In this document: positions 9,114-17,874 of the stretch, in pieces
How the letters are laid out: the number at the start of each line of letters is the position of its first letter
Numbering within the stretch: position 1 is the stretch's first letter
Assembly (NCBI RefSeq): GCF_030408375.1
Contig: NZ_CP046530.1
Coordinates: 558,001 to 622,000, forward strand
From: Corynebacterium afermentans subsp. lipophilum
GTDB lineage: Bacteria; Actinomycetota; Actinomycetes; Mycobacteriales; Mycobacteriaceae
Length of the DNA stretch: 64,000 nt
Direction: 5' to 3'
Position numbers and translations under genes: made by a program
Notes under the pieces: model-generated
What the model saw: the letters and a program-made list of their open reading frames with translations, nothing else
What the model was told of the DNA's origin: nothing
The model's database searches: none

Positions 9114-9857
9114 TTACTGCTTGGCCAGCCCCAAGTCGTAGATGCGCTGGCGCGGATCATCCTGGTCGGTGGAGATCAGCTGCTGCATCACCTGACCGGC
9201 CTCGTTGTCCACCACGGTGATGATCGCGGAGGTGCCGAGCGTGGACCAGCCCACCACACGGTCGCCGTTGTCTTCCACCACGCGCGAGGAGCGCAGTTCG
9301 GTTAGAAGCTGCGTCGTCGAGGCGGCCTTGGAGTCGGAGTCGAAGAATTGGAACTGGCCGATGCCCTCGCCGGAGCAGTCGAAGGAGCCGCTCAAACCGC
9401 CCGCCGCGCAGTCGTCGAACTGGTCGAAGAACTCTTCCGGGGCCAATGTGGAGAAGCGCTCGCGCACTTCCGCCAGCGCGTCAGCTTCCTGCTTCTTTCC
9501 GCTTGTCGACGTCGCATCCGCCGTGCCCGCAGCAGTCTTCTTCGACGAGGACGCAGACGACGCTGACGACGCAGAGGATGCTGCGGACGTAGCCGAAGAG
9601 GCCGACGCGGCAGAGGTGGAGCGCTGCGTCGACGTCACCGTCGCCGAGTCAGTCTCGGTGCCCGCGCCGGTTTCGGTGTCAGTGGGCTCCTGCTCGCTCG
9701 GCGGCGTCTCCGTGGAGGTGATCTCCGGCGCGCGGGTATCGGGATCCTCGGAGTCGGAATCGTTAGAGCACGCCGTTAGCGTGAGCGCTGCGGCGGTGGC
9801 GCAGGCGATGAGGGATGCGGACCGGGACCAGGGGCGGGAAGTAGACACAACTGACAT
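9114..9857 (-). CDS. Secreted lipoprotein of unknown function
   Basis: The protein has 247 residues. The signal peptide ends in a lipobox (LTLTAC), so the mature protein is lipid-anchored at Cys. A long Ser/Thr/Ala/Glu-rich spacer (about residues 35-125), which probably spans the cell wall, leads into a compact C-terminal domain with two cysteines (DDCAAGGLSGSFDCSG) that may form a disulfide. The coding region is convergent with the PDZ protease and the two stops touch. No family recognised. Confidence 0.72.
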   Translation of the reverse strand: MSVVSTSRPWSRSASLIACATAAALTLTACSNDSDSEDPDTRAPEITSTETPPSEQEPTDTETGAGTETDSATVTSTQRSTSAASASSATSAASSASSASSASSSKKTAAGTADATSTSGKKQEADALAEVRERFSTLAPEEFFDQFDDCAAGGLSGSFDCSGEGIGQFQFFDSDSKAASTTQLLTELRSSRVVEDNGDRVVGWSTLGTSAIITVVDNEAGQVMQQLISTDQDDPRQRIYDLGLAKQ

Positions 9858-9858
9858 C

Positions 9859-10377
9859 CTAAACCAGCTCGTCCGGGTCCTGCTCGAGGCCGTAGCGCAG
9901 CGCCGCCACTACACCTGGGGCTACGCCGGGCCCGCCGCGCAGCTCGATGTCGTCCTGGGCGAACGCGCCGCGCTCTTCTAGCTCCTGATCGGTCAGGCGC
10001 AGCTGAAGCAGCGTCTGTTCGATGTCCTCTTCGCGCAGTACGCCGGAGAACAGGCGCGCCGGGCGCGGCTCGGCGGCCTCGCCGGCGGAGGCGTCCTTGA
10101 ACACGATCTCCTGGGCCAAGATCACGCCCTGCACGTCGCGCGGCCAGGCGATGCGGGAGACGTACTCGCCCAGTTCCTCGGAGCCGGGCAGGATGTGCTC
10201 CGGGAGGTCTTGGACCACCAGTGTTAACGGGGAAGAGTCGTCGAGGTGGCCCAGCTCGTCGACAAGCAACTGCGTGGGCACCAGGCCGAACAGTGTCGGG
10301 GGAGCGTCCCACCCCTCCGCGTGGACGAACTCGACGGCCTCCATCATGGCCTTATTTAATGCTTGCTGTTCGCGCAC
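9859..10377 (-). CDS. PPA1309-family conserved actinobacterial protein
   Basis: The protein has 172 residues from GTG at 10377, which follows GGAGGG on the minus strand. It is soluble and acidic, without signal or membrane segments. Recognisable blocks are PPTLFGLVPTQLLVDELG, ISRIAWP-type (here VSRIAWPRDVQGVILAQE) and a C-terminal GVVAALRYGLEQDP. This small protein sits next to the UPF0182 gene in many actinobacteria. It ends 1 base before the lipoprotein start, suggesting co-transcription with it. Function unknown. Confidence 0.75.
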   Translation of the reverse strand: MREQQALNKAMMEAVEFVHAEGWDAPPTLFGLVPTQLLVDELGHLDDSSPLTLVVQDLPEHILPGSEELGEYVSRIAWPRDVQGVILAQEIVFKDASAGEAAEPRPARLFSGVLREEDIEQTLLQLRLTDQELEERGAFAQDDIELRGGPGVAPGVVAALRYGLEQDPDELV

Positions 10378-10462
10378 GGGAACCCTCCGGGCAAGTTTGA
10401 CGTTGGATTATTTAAGCTTGAAGCTTATCTGCGTTGCACACACTAATTCCTAAGGAGCAGGC

Positions 10463-13432
10463 TTGGCTACCCGCCTCAATCGGCCACAACCACGCGCCAA
10501 GAAACCGAACACGGGATTGATGACCACCATCGGTGTCTTGGGCCTCATTCTTGTCCTCTTGCCAATGGCAGTCGGGCTGTACACCGACTTCCTGTGGTTC
10601 GGGGAGGTGGACTTTAGGGGCGTGTTCAACCGCGTGATCCTGGTCCGCGTGGTGCTGTTTATCATCTTTGCGCTGATCGGCGGCGCGATCACTTGGATTG
10701 CCGCCCGGCTGGCGTGGCGCGGCAGGCCCCAGGAGCAGGCCGCGCCGTTCGACCAGGCTGCGCAGTACCGCCAGCAGGTGCAGCGGTCCGTTCGCGGCAT
10801 GCTGGTGTGGGTGCCGGTTGTCGTCGCCATCCTGTCCGGCCTGGCCGGCCAGCGCATGTGGCGCGTGTTCATGCTCTGGTTCAACGGCGGCGAGTTCGGC
10901 TCCACCGACGCGCAGTTTGGCAAGGACCTGGGCTTCTACGCGTTTACCCTGCCCGGCATTTCCGCGGTGGTGGACACGCTTTCCATGCTGCTTTTGGTGG
11001 CGTTTTTGGTTGCAGCCGTAGGCCACTACCTGCTGGGCGGCATCCGCATTGGCAACAAGGTCTCCGGCATCTCCGGCCACATCAGTAAGGACGCGCGCAT
11101 CCAGCTCGCCGTCACCGCTGGCCTGTGGATGCTGCTGAAGGCTGTGAGCTACTGGCTGGAGCGCTACTACCTGCTCTACAGCGAAAACGACATCTTCACA
11201 GGTGCGTCCTACACCACCGTCAACGCGATGCTGCCGGCGAAGATCATCCTCACCGTCATTGCAGTTGTGGTGGCCGCGGCGTTCTTCGCCTCCATCGTCT
11301 ACCGCGACTTCCGCATCCCCGTGCTGGCCACCGTGCTCATGCTGCTGTCGTCTCTGGTGGTGGGCAACGTCTGGCCCGCGCTGATGGAGCAGTTCTCCGT
11401 CAAGCCCAACCGCCAGGCCAAGGAGTACGAGTACATCGGCCGCAACATCGAGGCCACCCGCGAGGCGTACGGGCTTACCGACGACAACGTGACCTACCTG
11501 GACAACTGGGGCGCCGGCAACACCTCCAACTCCGATGTCGCCTCCGACGCGGCTACGATTTCCAACCTGCGCCTTCTGGACCCGGAGATCATCTCCCCGA
11601 CGTTTACCCAGAACCAGCAGCTGCGTAACTTCTACGGCTTTCCGGACCAGCTGGCCATGGACCGCTACCAGGTCGACGGCGAGATGCGCGACTACGTGGT
11701 GGCCGCGCGTGAGATGAACCCGAACGCGCTGAGTGAAAACCAGCTCGACTGGATTAACCGCCACACGGTGTACACCCACGGCAACGGCTTTGTGGCCGCG
11801 CAGGCCAACACCGTGGACGAGGCGGCGCAGGACGCCGGCTCCACCCGCGGCGGCCTGCCCATCTTCACGGTGTCCGACCTGCAGTCCAACGCCGCCGCCA
11901 AGGCCTCCGAGGACGCAGAAGAGCTGGGCATCAAGGTCGACGAGCCGCGCATTTACTACGGACCCGTCATCGCTTCTGCCAAGGACGGCCTGGACTACGC
12001 CATTGTGGGCGAGACCGGCCAGGGCCCGGTGGAGTACGACACGGATAACTCCACCTACACCTACGACGGCAAGGGCGGCGTGGACATCGGCAACATCTTC
12101 AACCGCCTCGCCTACACGGTGAAATACCAGGAGCTGAACTTCCTGCTGTCCGACCGCGTCGGCGGCGACTCGAAGGTGCTCTACGACCGCGACCCGCGCA
12201 CCCGCGTGGAGAAGGTCGCTCCGTGGCTGACCACGGACTCCAAGACCTACCCGGCGGTGATTGACGGCCGCGTGAAGTGGATCGTGGACGGCTACACCAC
12301 GCTGTCCCAGCTGCCGTACTCCACGCGCAACTCCCTGCAGGACACCACGCAGGATGCGCTGAACCCGGACGGCACCACCCAGCGTTTGATCACGGACAAC
12401 GTGGGCTACATCCGCAACTCCGTCAAGGCCACCGTGGACGCCTACGACGGCTCCGTGGAGCTCTACGCCTTCGACGAATCCGACCCGGTGCTCAAGGCAT
12501 GGCAGGGCATCTTCCCGGACACGGTGCGCCCGGCGTCCGACATCTCGGATTCTCTGCGTGAGCACCTGCGCTACCCGGAGGACCTGTTCAAGGTGCAGCG
12601 CGACCTTTTGGCGCGCTACCACGTGGATGACCCGGGAGTGTTCTTCAACAACGACGCCTTCTGGTCCGTGCCGAACGACCCGACCGCGCCGGAGGGCCGC
12701 GGCCAGCTAAACCAGCCGCCGTACTACGTCGTGGCGGCGGACCCGGAGACGGACAAGCCGTCGTTCCAGCTGATTACCCCGTTCCGCGGCCTGAACCGCG
12801 AGTTCCTGTCCGCGCACATGGCGGTGTCCTCCGACCCGGAGACGTACGGCGACATCACCGTGCGCGTGCTGCCGACGAACAAGCAGACCCAGGGCCCGAA
12901 GCAGGCGCAGGACGCCCTGATGTCCTCCGACCAGGTCGCCCGCGACCGCACGCTGTGGGAGGGCACCAACGACCTGAAGAACGGCAACCTGCTCACCCTG
13001 CCGGTGGGCGGCGGCGAGATCCTCTACGTGGAGCCGATCTACTCGCAGCGCAAGGACCAGGAATCGGCCTTCCCGAAGCTGCTTCGCGTGCTGGTATTCT
13101 ACCGTGGCCAGGTGGGCTACGCGCCGACGATCTCCCAGGCGCTCGACCAGGTGGGCATCCACTCGGAGGCCGCCCAGGACATCGAGGTTGTGGACGAGAA
13201 CGCCGGCGGCGACGCCAAGCCGGAAGGTGAGAACCAGGAGGCGAAGCCAGAAGGCGACGCCCAGCCGGAGGGCAGCGAGGACGCTCCGCAGGTGAACAAG
13301 GACGAGGCGATGAACAACATCAACGACGCCCTGCGCAACCTGGAGAGCGCACGCGACGGCTCCTTCGAGGAGTACGGCCGCGCACTCGACCGCCTGGATC
13401 GCGCGGTGGAGGAGTACCAGCGGGCCCAGTAA
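10463..13432 (+). CDS. UPF0182 family large membrane protein
   Basis: The protein has 989 residues. The start is TTG at 10463 with TAAGGAG eight bases upstream. About seven hydrophobic segments occupy the first 320 residues, followed by a large extracytoplasmic domain and a C-terminal acidic low-complexity tail (Glu/Pro/Gly repeats near residue 915-950) ending in a coiled coil. Length and topology fit the UPF0182 (COG1615) proteins of actinobacteria. Function is unknown; the big exported domain suggests an envelope role. A strong hairpin follows. Confidence 0.9.
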   Translation: MATRLNRPQPRAKKPNTGLMTTIGVLGLILVLLPMAVGLYTDFLWFGEVDFRGVFNRVILVRVVLFIIFALIGGAITWIAARLAWRGRPQEQAAPFDQAAQYRQQVQRSVRGMLVWVPVVVAILSGLAGQRMWRVFMLWFNGGEFGSTDAQFGKDLGFYAFTLPGISAVVDTLSMLLLVAFLVAAVGHYLLGGIRIGNKVSGISGHISKDARIQLAVTAGLWMLLKAVSYWLERYYLLYSENDIFTGASYTTVNAMLPAKIILTVIAVVVAAAFFASIVYRDFRIPVLATVLMLLSSLVVGNVWPALMEQFSVKPNRQAKEYEYIGRNIEATREAYGLTDDNVTYLDNWGAGNTSNSDVASDAATISNLRLLDPEIISPTFTQNQQLRNFYGFPDQLAMDRYQVDGEMRDYVVAAREMNPNALSENQLDWINRHTVYTHGNGFVAAQANTVDEAAQDAGSTRGGLPIFTVSDLQSNAAAKASEDAEELGIKVDEPRIYYGPVIASAKDGLDYAIVGETGQGPVEYDTDNSTYTYDGKGGVDIGNIFNRLAYTVKYQELNFLLSDRVGGDSKVLYDRDPRTRVEKVAPWLTTDSKTYPAVIDGRVKWIVDGYTTLSQLPYSTRNSLQDTTQDALNPDGTTQRLITDNVGYIRNSVKATVDAYDGSVELYAFDESDPVLKAWQGIFPDTVRPASDISDSLREHLRYPEDLFKVQRDLLARYHVDDPGVFFNNDAFWSVPNDPTAPEGRGQLNQPPYYVVAADPETDKPSFQLITPFRGLNREFLSAHMAVSSDPETYGDITVRVLPTNKQTQGPKQAQDALMSSDQVARDRTLWEGTNDLKNGNLLTLPVGGGEILYVEPIYSQRKDQESAFPKLLRVLVFYRGQVGYAPTISQALDQVGIHSEAAQDIEVVDENAGGDAKPEGENQEAKPEGDAQPEGSEDAPQVNKDEAMNNINDALRNLESARDGSFEEYGRALDRLDRAVEEYQRAQ

Positions 13433-13473
13433 GCACGATCTGCGCACGCGCGCCACTCGAGCACAAAAACGAT

Positions 13474-13509
13474 AGCGCCAAACCTCCTTTGAGCAGGAGG
13501 TTTGGCGCT
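13474..13509. terminator. Bidirectional terminator-like hairpin after UPF0182 gene
   Basis: A perfect 15-bp stem (AGCGCCAAACCTCCT with its complement, 13474-13488 and 13495-13509) encloses a 6-base loop. The plus-strand side lacks a good T run; on the minus strand it is followed by ATCGTTTTT. The right arm also overlaps the likely -35 of the tRNA promoter. Confidence 0.75.
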
Positions 13510-13530
13510 ATTAGTTGGTGTATGTATAGT
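13502..13530 (+). promoter_or_regulatory. Predicted promoter of the initiator tRNA gene
   Basis: TTGGCG (13502-13507) and TATAGT (13525-13530) are separated by 17 bases, a good sigma-70/SigA match, 52 bases upstream of the tRNA. This is a sequence match only. Confidence 0.55.
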
Positions 13531-13581
13531 AACTCCACGTTGCCGGTTAAGGCGACAGGCGATAATCACATAAACGCCCGA

Positions 13582-13655
13582 CGCGGGGTGGAGCAGCTCG
13601 GTAGCTCGCTGGGCTCATAACCCAGAGGTCGTTGGTTCGAATCCAGCCCCCGCTA
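13582..13655 (+). tRNA. Initiator tRNA-fMet (CAT anticodon); integration target
   Basis: Seventy-four bases fold into a complete cloverleaf, CCA not encoded. The anticodon stem carries the three consecutive G:C pairs (CTGGG / CCCAG around CTCATAA) and the first acceptor pair is a C1:U72 mismatch; both are hallmarks of initiator tRNA. The 3' half is part of a 44-bp sequence repeated at 29188-29231, which makes it the attachment site of the adjacent mobile element. The tRNA is intact, so its function should survive integration. Confidence 0.95.
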
Positions 13656-13660
13656 CTAAG
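13617..13660 (+). repeat. attL: 44-bp direct repeat inside tRNA-fMet
   Basis: The repeat starts in the anticodon loop (ATAACCC...) and runs through the tRNA 3' end to ...CTACTAAG. It is identical to 29188-29231; the bases on each side of the pair differ, which sets the limits of the core. Confidence 0.92.
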
Positions 13661-13662
13661 TG

Positions 13663-13702
13663 CCTGGTCAGAGGATACTTCCTCTGGCCAGGTTTTCTTT
13701 TT
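13663..13702 (+). terminator. Terminator downstream of tRNA-fMet (element side)
   Basis: A 12-bp stem (13663-13674 with 13681-13692, one G:U pair) and 6-base loop is followed by TTTTCTTTTT. It lies on the element side of attL; a different terminator sits just beyond attR, so the tRNA is provided with a terminator both before and after excision. Confidence 0.85.
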
Positions 13703-14179
13703 GCGAGACACCGTCTCGATAAACGTCCCTATAGCTGCACGGGTTCTGTACAGCGTCTCGCTAGAGCAGATTGGTACCCCGGAGCAAAAGCGTCCCGATA
13801 GCGACCTGCAGAGGCTTCGCGTGTAGGCGAGGGTGCTGCCCGACGCGGGTGCGGCACACCCCTGCTTCAGGGGGCTGCTTGGTTCACTACGGGCTGCGAA
13901 GGCCGGCATCTCCCCGGTGGGAACGACAGCAGGCGTGATGCCGACCTTCGCTCAGCACGGGTGGCGTAGGCCCTGTGCCACAAAACCACATGTGTTGATG
14001 CGTGGTGTGGATTTGCAGCCGCGTTTGCGCAGGTCGCGTTTTCAAATCCACACCACACTCACGCCGAGTGTGGATTTCACCTCATCTTGGTGACACACAT
14101 CACATCAATGCGGCCACAGCTGAAGAAAGGCCCATTTCTATGAATAAAAAGGGGCCTTTCTTTATATATAGGACACACG
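13703..14179. other. Non-coding left end of element: Int arm-like sites, inverted repeat, terminator
   Basis: No convincing gene. Two copies of a CGTCCC(T/G)ATA motif (13724-13733, 13791-13800) match motifs next to attR. A 14-bp inverted repeat GTGGTGTGGATTTG lies at 14002-14015 and 14043-14056, and a partial third copy (GTGTGGATTTC) follows near 14070. The stretch ends with the terminator of the next minus-strand gene. Confidence 0.6.
14123..14162 (-). terminator. Terminator of the minus-strand gene ending at 14180
   Basis: An 11-bp stem (AAGAAAGGCCC with its complement, 14123-14133 and 14152-14162) encloses an 18-base loop in an A/T-rich setting, directly after the stop of the small coiled-coil gene. 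Confidence 0.65.
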
Positions 14180-14707
14180 CTAGCTGTCTGAGCTCTGTCC
14201 ACCCTGTTTCGTCGTGCGCTTGGTGGTTTTCTTCGCGGCGTCCTTCTTGTAGCGCTTCGCTGCACCACGCTTGCGGGCCTCGGATCGCGCCTTTGCACCG
14301 GCGTTGTACTCCCGCAGTGCCTCTAACACGTCGTTGTCCTTGGCAATGTCCTTGGATTCATCCCACGAAGCCTGCACGTCGGCAATCTCTTGCATCACGC
14401 CATCGCGAAACGACGCTGCGGCAGTCAAGAACGCATCGTGCTCAGCGCCTTCGTAGTCCTTGTCATCGTCGGATTCGATGATCGTGGACGGAGAGTCGTA
14501 GAGGTACTCCAACAACATCGGCAGGTTGTCGCGGTGCTTTTTCCACATTGCTGTGTACTCGTTCTTACGCTCACGCGAGACGTTCTTTCGAGACTTGACT
14601 GCCTGTTGAGCCTTGTTGATGATCGCTTCAATCTGCTCAGGCGTGAGCTTGTCGAAGTCAATATCAGGCGTACCCGGGTTGTCGGGAGTGTTTGCTGAGT
14701 CTGTCAT
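14180..14707 (-). CDS. Hypothetical small highly charged protein of the element
   Basis: The protein has 175 residues from ATG at 14707 (longer starts exist upstream but run through a hairpin region). It is strongly charged: an acidic N-terminal half, predicted helices throughout, and a Lys/Arg-rich tail (KRGAAKRYKKDAAKKTTKR) that suggests nucleic acid binding. It is transcribed divergently from the DUF4192-ardA genes, and the 116-base divergent region is full of hairpins. No family recognised. Confidence 0.6.
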   Translation of the reverse strand: MTDSANTPDNPGTPDIDFDKLTPEQIEAIINKAQQAVKSRKNVSRERKNEYTAMWKKHRDNLPMLLEYLYDSPSTIIESDDDKDYEGAEHDAFLTAAASFRDGVMQEIADVQASWDESKDIAKDNDVLEALREYNAGAKARSEARKRGAAKRYKKDAAKKTTKRTTKQGGQSSDS

Positions 14708-14809
14708 ATGTGCACTGTAAACCAGTTTCCGTGCTGTTGTGCACATATCCGCACCAAAAGGTGCGGACGAGTGTGGGCGTGGCTGATGTAAGCCAACCCC
14801 CGACACTCG
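14705..14809. promoter_or_regulatory. Divergent region with three stacked hairpins
   Basis: Read left to right: a 10-bp inverted repeat ATATGTGCAC (14706-14715 with 14739-14748); an 8-bp stem TCCGCACC with a 4-base AAAA loop (14748-14767); and a nested stem CGAGTGT...ACACTCG with inner TGGCT...AGCCA (14768-14809). The last hairpin ends a few bases before the ribosome-binding site of the first DUF4192 gene. It could be an operator/promoter region or a structure active in single-stranded DNA. Confidence 0.6.
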
Positions 14810-14823
14810 TGTGAGGAGACATC

Positions 14824-15882
14824 ATGGAGCAGCAACCCATTTCGACCCCCGGCGATGTGATCGCCTTAATCCCCGGCTTACTCGGGTTTTACCCACAAGA
14901 ATCACTGGTGGTGCTGTGCTTCAACCGCGACGGCGGCTATGTGGAGACCGGCCCTGCAATGCGCCTTGACCTCGACCAGGTCACAGAGGACGCATTTGGT
15001 GAGCGCTTTGCACGCATCACCGGCGACTACAACGTGGTGCTCGGCGTCATCATCACCCGCCACCGCCACCACCCGGTCGTGCTCAACGCACTGGATCACC
15101 TGTACGTCGCCTACGTTGATGAGCTCATCGACGCCATCTGGTCTGTGCCCGATGTTGCCGAAGGCGAGCGCTACCACCTTGAGTACGGCCAGCAGCCGTC
15201 GATGGTAGATGACCCGCGCTTTTATGAAGGCGACGTCGCAAGCATCATGGCCTCGCCTGCGATGGCACAGCTTGCACAACACGGCGTGCTGCCGGAGCTC
15301 AGCCGCGATGACATGATGGGCTACTTTGCGCTCGCCACGCACCGCGCATCGCGCTACGACCAGGTTGCAGCCGACGCGAAGCTGCACGGCAGCGAGGTGC
15401 TTCACGCCTGGGCAAATGGCATCCACGACCCCGCCCGCGCGCTGGTAGCACAAGCGATGCTCACCATCGAAACAGCACAGCCTGCAATGGTTGTGCCCGC
15501 GCAGATCCCCGATCCGCTGGTGCTGCTCGACACCGACGAGCTGACAGCGTTTGTGGCGTGTCTGACCAGCAGCAAACTGCGTGACGCACTGATTACCGTC
15601 GTGCTCGACAACCCGCAGCGTGCAAGCCAGATCCTGCTTGCTGTCGCTACCTACTTCGACGGCGTTGTGCGTGCCAACGCGCTGTGCCTGTGGTCCATGC
15701 TGGCCACCAACGAAGACTTGGCAGGGCTGGCGCGTGCCGCACTCGATGCTGCGGTGGACACCGAGCCAGAGCATAGGCTGACGCGCCTGTTGGACAAGAT
15801 CATGGCGCACGGGCTGAGCAGACAGCTGCTCGATAGCGCCGCTGACGGGGCGAATATGACCCTGCAGGAGCTTGGCCTATGA
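14824..15882 (+). CDS. DUF4192 domain protein (first of a coupled pair)
   Basis: The protein has 352 residues, starts after GAGGAG, and opens with the DUF4192 signature: TPGDVIALIPGLLGFYPQESLVVLCF. The rest is a mixed alpha/beta domain with a helical C-terminal part, without signal peptide or membrane segments, so it is cytoplasmic. DUF4192 has no known function and is frequent in actinobacterial plasmids and islands. Its stop overlaps the start of a second, divergent paralog (ATGA), and ardA follows further down. A third copy lies at 29692-30714 next to ssb. Confidence 0.85.
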   Translation: MEQQPISTPGDVIALIPGLLGFYPQESLVVLCFNRDGGYVETGPAMRLDLDQVTEDAFGERFARITGDYNVVLGVIITRHRHHPVVLNALDHLYVAYVDELIDAIWSVPDVAEGERYHLEYGQQPSMVDDPRFYEGDVASIMASPAMAQLAQHGVLPELSRDDMMGYFALATHRASRYDQVAADAKLHGSEVLHAWANGIHDPARALVAQAMLTIETAQPAMVVPAQIPDPLVLLDTDELTAFVACLTSSKLRDALITVVLDNPQRASQILLAVATYFDGVVRANALCLWSMLATNEDLAGLARAALDAAVDTEPEHRLTRLLDKIMAHGLSRQLLDSAADGANMTLQELGL

Positions 15883-17048
15883 GCGGGCCAGCTGTGCCAC
15901 AGCGGTTCTTCCCAGGCCGGATGATCGCACAGATCCCAGGCATGTTCGCCTACTTCCCGCGCGATGCCTTAGTGCTGGTCGGCCTGGACTGGCTAGACGA
16001 TGCGCTACAACCCGTTGAGCTGGCGTATGTCGGCCTAGAGCAGGTGTTGCGCCAAAACTGGCAGCACGCGATGTTTCGCGACCTGCGCAGACTGCCTCAC
16101 GTCTTCGCCGTGATCGTGACTCCACACCGCGAGACGCAGCAGGTCGATGACATCACCGAACACGCATATGTGGCCCAAGTGCTGGGCACCAACCTCATCG
16201 AGGCGTGCTGGCACGTGGCAGACATCGCCCACGGCGAGCCATTCTCGCTGGTGTTCGCCACACCAGGGCTATTGGGCTACGACGTGCGCAGACCACCTGT
16301 GATGTTCGGTTCGGTAGCCGACCCGGAAGACAACGACCACATGCGCCTGCTACACAACTGTGGCGTGCGCCCAGCGGCGAACCTCGCGACGTTTGCCGGC
16401 TACTGGGAGTACTCCGAGGACCTAGCAGCGCTGACAGGCGTGCACAGCAAAGCAGCCTCACAAGAGTTCGCCACCGCCAACGCCGTGGTGGATGTGGCAA
16501 CCAGCGCACAGCGCAGGGCACACCGGGCGCTGATGGACCTCAACGACGGCAACGCTGATCGCGCTGTCGATCTGGTCTACGCCGCCCGTGACGTGCTGCG
16601 CAGCGCTGTGGCCAGCGAGCTCATTGAGCCGACACACTCATGCCCGCAGATTGTGCTGGTCGATGACCCGCATGAGCTTGAAGTGCTCATCGCAGCACTA
16701 AGCGTGAGCAAGATCAGCGACTGCCTGATCACCGAAGCGCTCGACCACCCGCAGCAAACCGCAGGGCTGTTGATGCACGTCGCCAAGACCACACACGGCG
16801 AAGCACGAGCGCACGCCCTGGGCATGTGGGCGCTTATCGCGCTGCAGGAGGGTATTGCCCCCTGGGCGCTGCAGGCACTGCGCCAAGCAAGCGCTGAGAT
16901 GCCCTCCTACACGCCTGCACGGGTCATTGGAGAGCTGTTGCGCCAAGGACGCAGCCACGAGGTCATCTCGCGGGCTCACAGCGGCTCACAGCGCGCCTGG
17001 GCCGAGCTCTTGCTGCCACCAGATGCCATGCACTGGCGACGCACATAG
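15879..17048 (+). CDS. DUF4192 domain protein (second of a coupled pair)
   Basis: The protein has 389 residues and overlaps the previous gene by 4 bases, so the two are made together. It carries a more divergent version of the same opening (GRMIAQIPGMFAYFPRDALVLVGLDW) and the same C-terminal blocks (SVSKISDCLITEALDHPQQTA, compare TSSKLRDALITVVLDNPQ in the first). Similarity is low enough that the pair probably has distinct roles, for example as a heteromer. Function unknown. Confidence 0.8.
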   Translation: MSGPAVPQRFFPGRMIAQIPGMFAYFPRDALVLVGLDWLDDALQPVELAYVGLEQVLRQNWQHAMFRDLRRLPHVFAVIVTPHRETQQVDDITEHAYVAQVLGTNLIEACWHVADIAHGEPFSLVFATPGLLGYDVRRPPVMFGSVADPEDNDHMRLLHNCGVRPAANLATFAGYWEYSEDLAALTGVHSKAASQEFATANAVVDVATSAQRRAHRALMDLNDGNADRAVDLVYAARDVLRSAVASELIEPTHSCPQIVLVDDPHELEVLIAALSVSKISDCLITEALDHPQQTAGLLMHVAKTTHGEARAHALGMWALIALQEGIAPWALQALRQASAEMPSYTPARVIGELLRQGRSHEVISRAHSGSQRAWAELLLPPDAMHWRRT

Positions 17049-17052
17049 GAAA

Positions 17053-17077
17053 CCCGCCCTGGATACACCAGGGCGGG
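17053..17077 (+). terminator. Possible weak terminator after the DUF4192 pair
   Basis: A 10-bp GC-rich stem (CCCGCCCTGG with its complement, 17053-17062 and 17068-17077) with a 5-base loop but no T run. It may attenuate rather than end transcription before ardA. Confidence 0.4.
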
Positions 17078-17239
17078 CCCGCAGCCAGGGAGCGCTAGGC
17101 GCGAAGTTCTGGGGGATGAACTTCATCGGGGGGGTGCCACGCTGCCCGAGGAGGTCAATGAGCAGGTCGCTCAACCCGGCTGCAGACATGAATGTACTGG
17201 ACAACCACATACCCCGCACGACAACAGGAGAAAGACACT

Positions 17240-17803
17240 ATGACTAGCAACAACACCAACCACCCGCAGGTCTGGGTGGGATGTTTAGCCTGCTACAACG
17301 ACGGCCGTTTAGTCGGTGAATGGATCGACGCCGAGGATGCCGAGGACATCACCATCGACAGCCTGCACGACTACCTACCAGCGACGCTGCGCACGCAGGT
17401 CGAGCGAGACAGCGCGCATGACGAGCTGTGGTGCTTCGACACCAACAACATGCCCAAAAGCGGCGAAATGCAGCCTATGGACGCTGCCATGTGGGGCAGG
17501 GCGTACGTCGAACTCAGCGATGATTCGCTGTGGCCGGCCTATATGCGCTGGTGCTACGACGTGCTCGATGCATCCGAGCCGCCAGAGATAGCGCGCTTTA
17601 GGCAGGCCTACCAGGGAGAATACGGCTCGTTTGCCGACTTTGGCTGGGAGCAGTACTGCGAGCTCAAGCCCACCGAGGGCATGACCGACGAGCAGGAGCG
17701 CTACTTCGACTACGAGCAGTGGCTGCGCGACCTGGAGATGGACTACCACGTGCTTCCCACCATGAAAGTGGGGAGCGTGTGGGTCTTTGACGCGGTGGTA
17801 TAG
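17240..17803 (+). CDS. ardA: Antirestriction protein ArdA
   Basis: The protein has 187 residues from ATG at 17240 with AGGAG upstream. The start block VWVGCLACYNDGRLVGEWIDA is the diagnostic N-terminus of ArdA, and the protein is very acidic (many Asp/Glu) as expected of a DNA mimic. ArdA imitates B-DNA and blocks type I restriction enzymes, protecting an element as it enters a new host. It lies between the DUF4192 pair and the type IIL restriction gene of the same element. Confidence 0.88.
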   Translation: MTSNNTNHPQVWVGCLACYNDGRLVGEWIDAEDAEDITIDSLHDYLPATLRTQVERDSAHDELWCFDTNNMPKSGEMQPMDAAMWGRAYVELSDDSLWPAYMRWCYDVLDASEPPEIARFRQAYQGEYGSFADFGWEQYCELKPTEGMTDEQERYFDYEQWLRDLEMDYHVLPTMKVGSVWVFDAVV

Positions 17804-17874
17804 CGCTTGCACAGCTTGCTGACAGCGTATTAAATGACGGTGTACAGATTTCACTGGATCTAAGGAGCGGCGCA

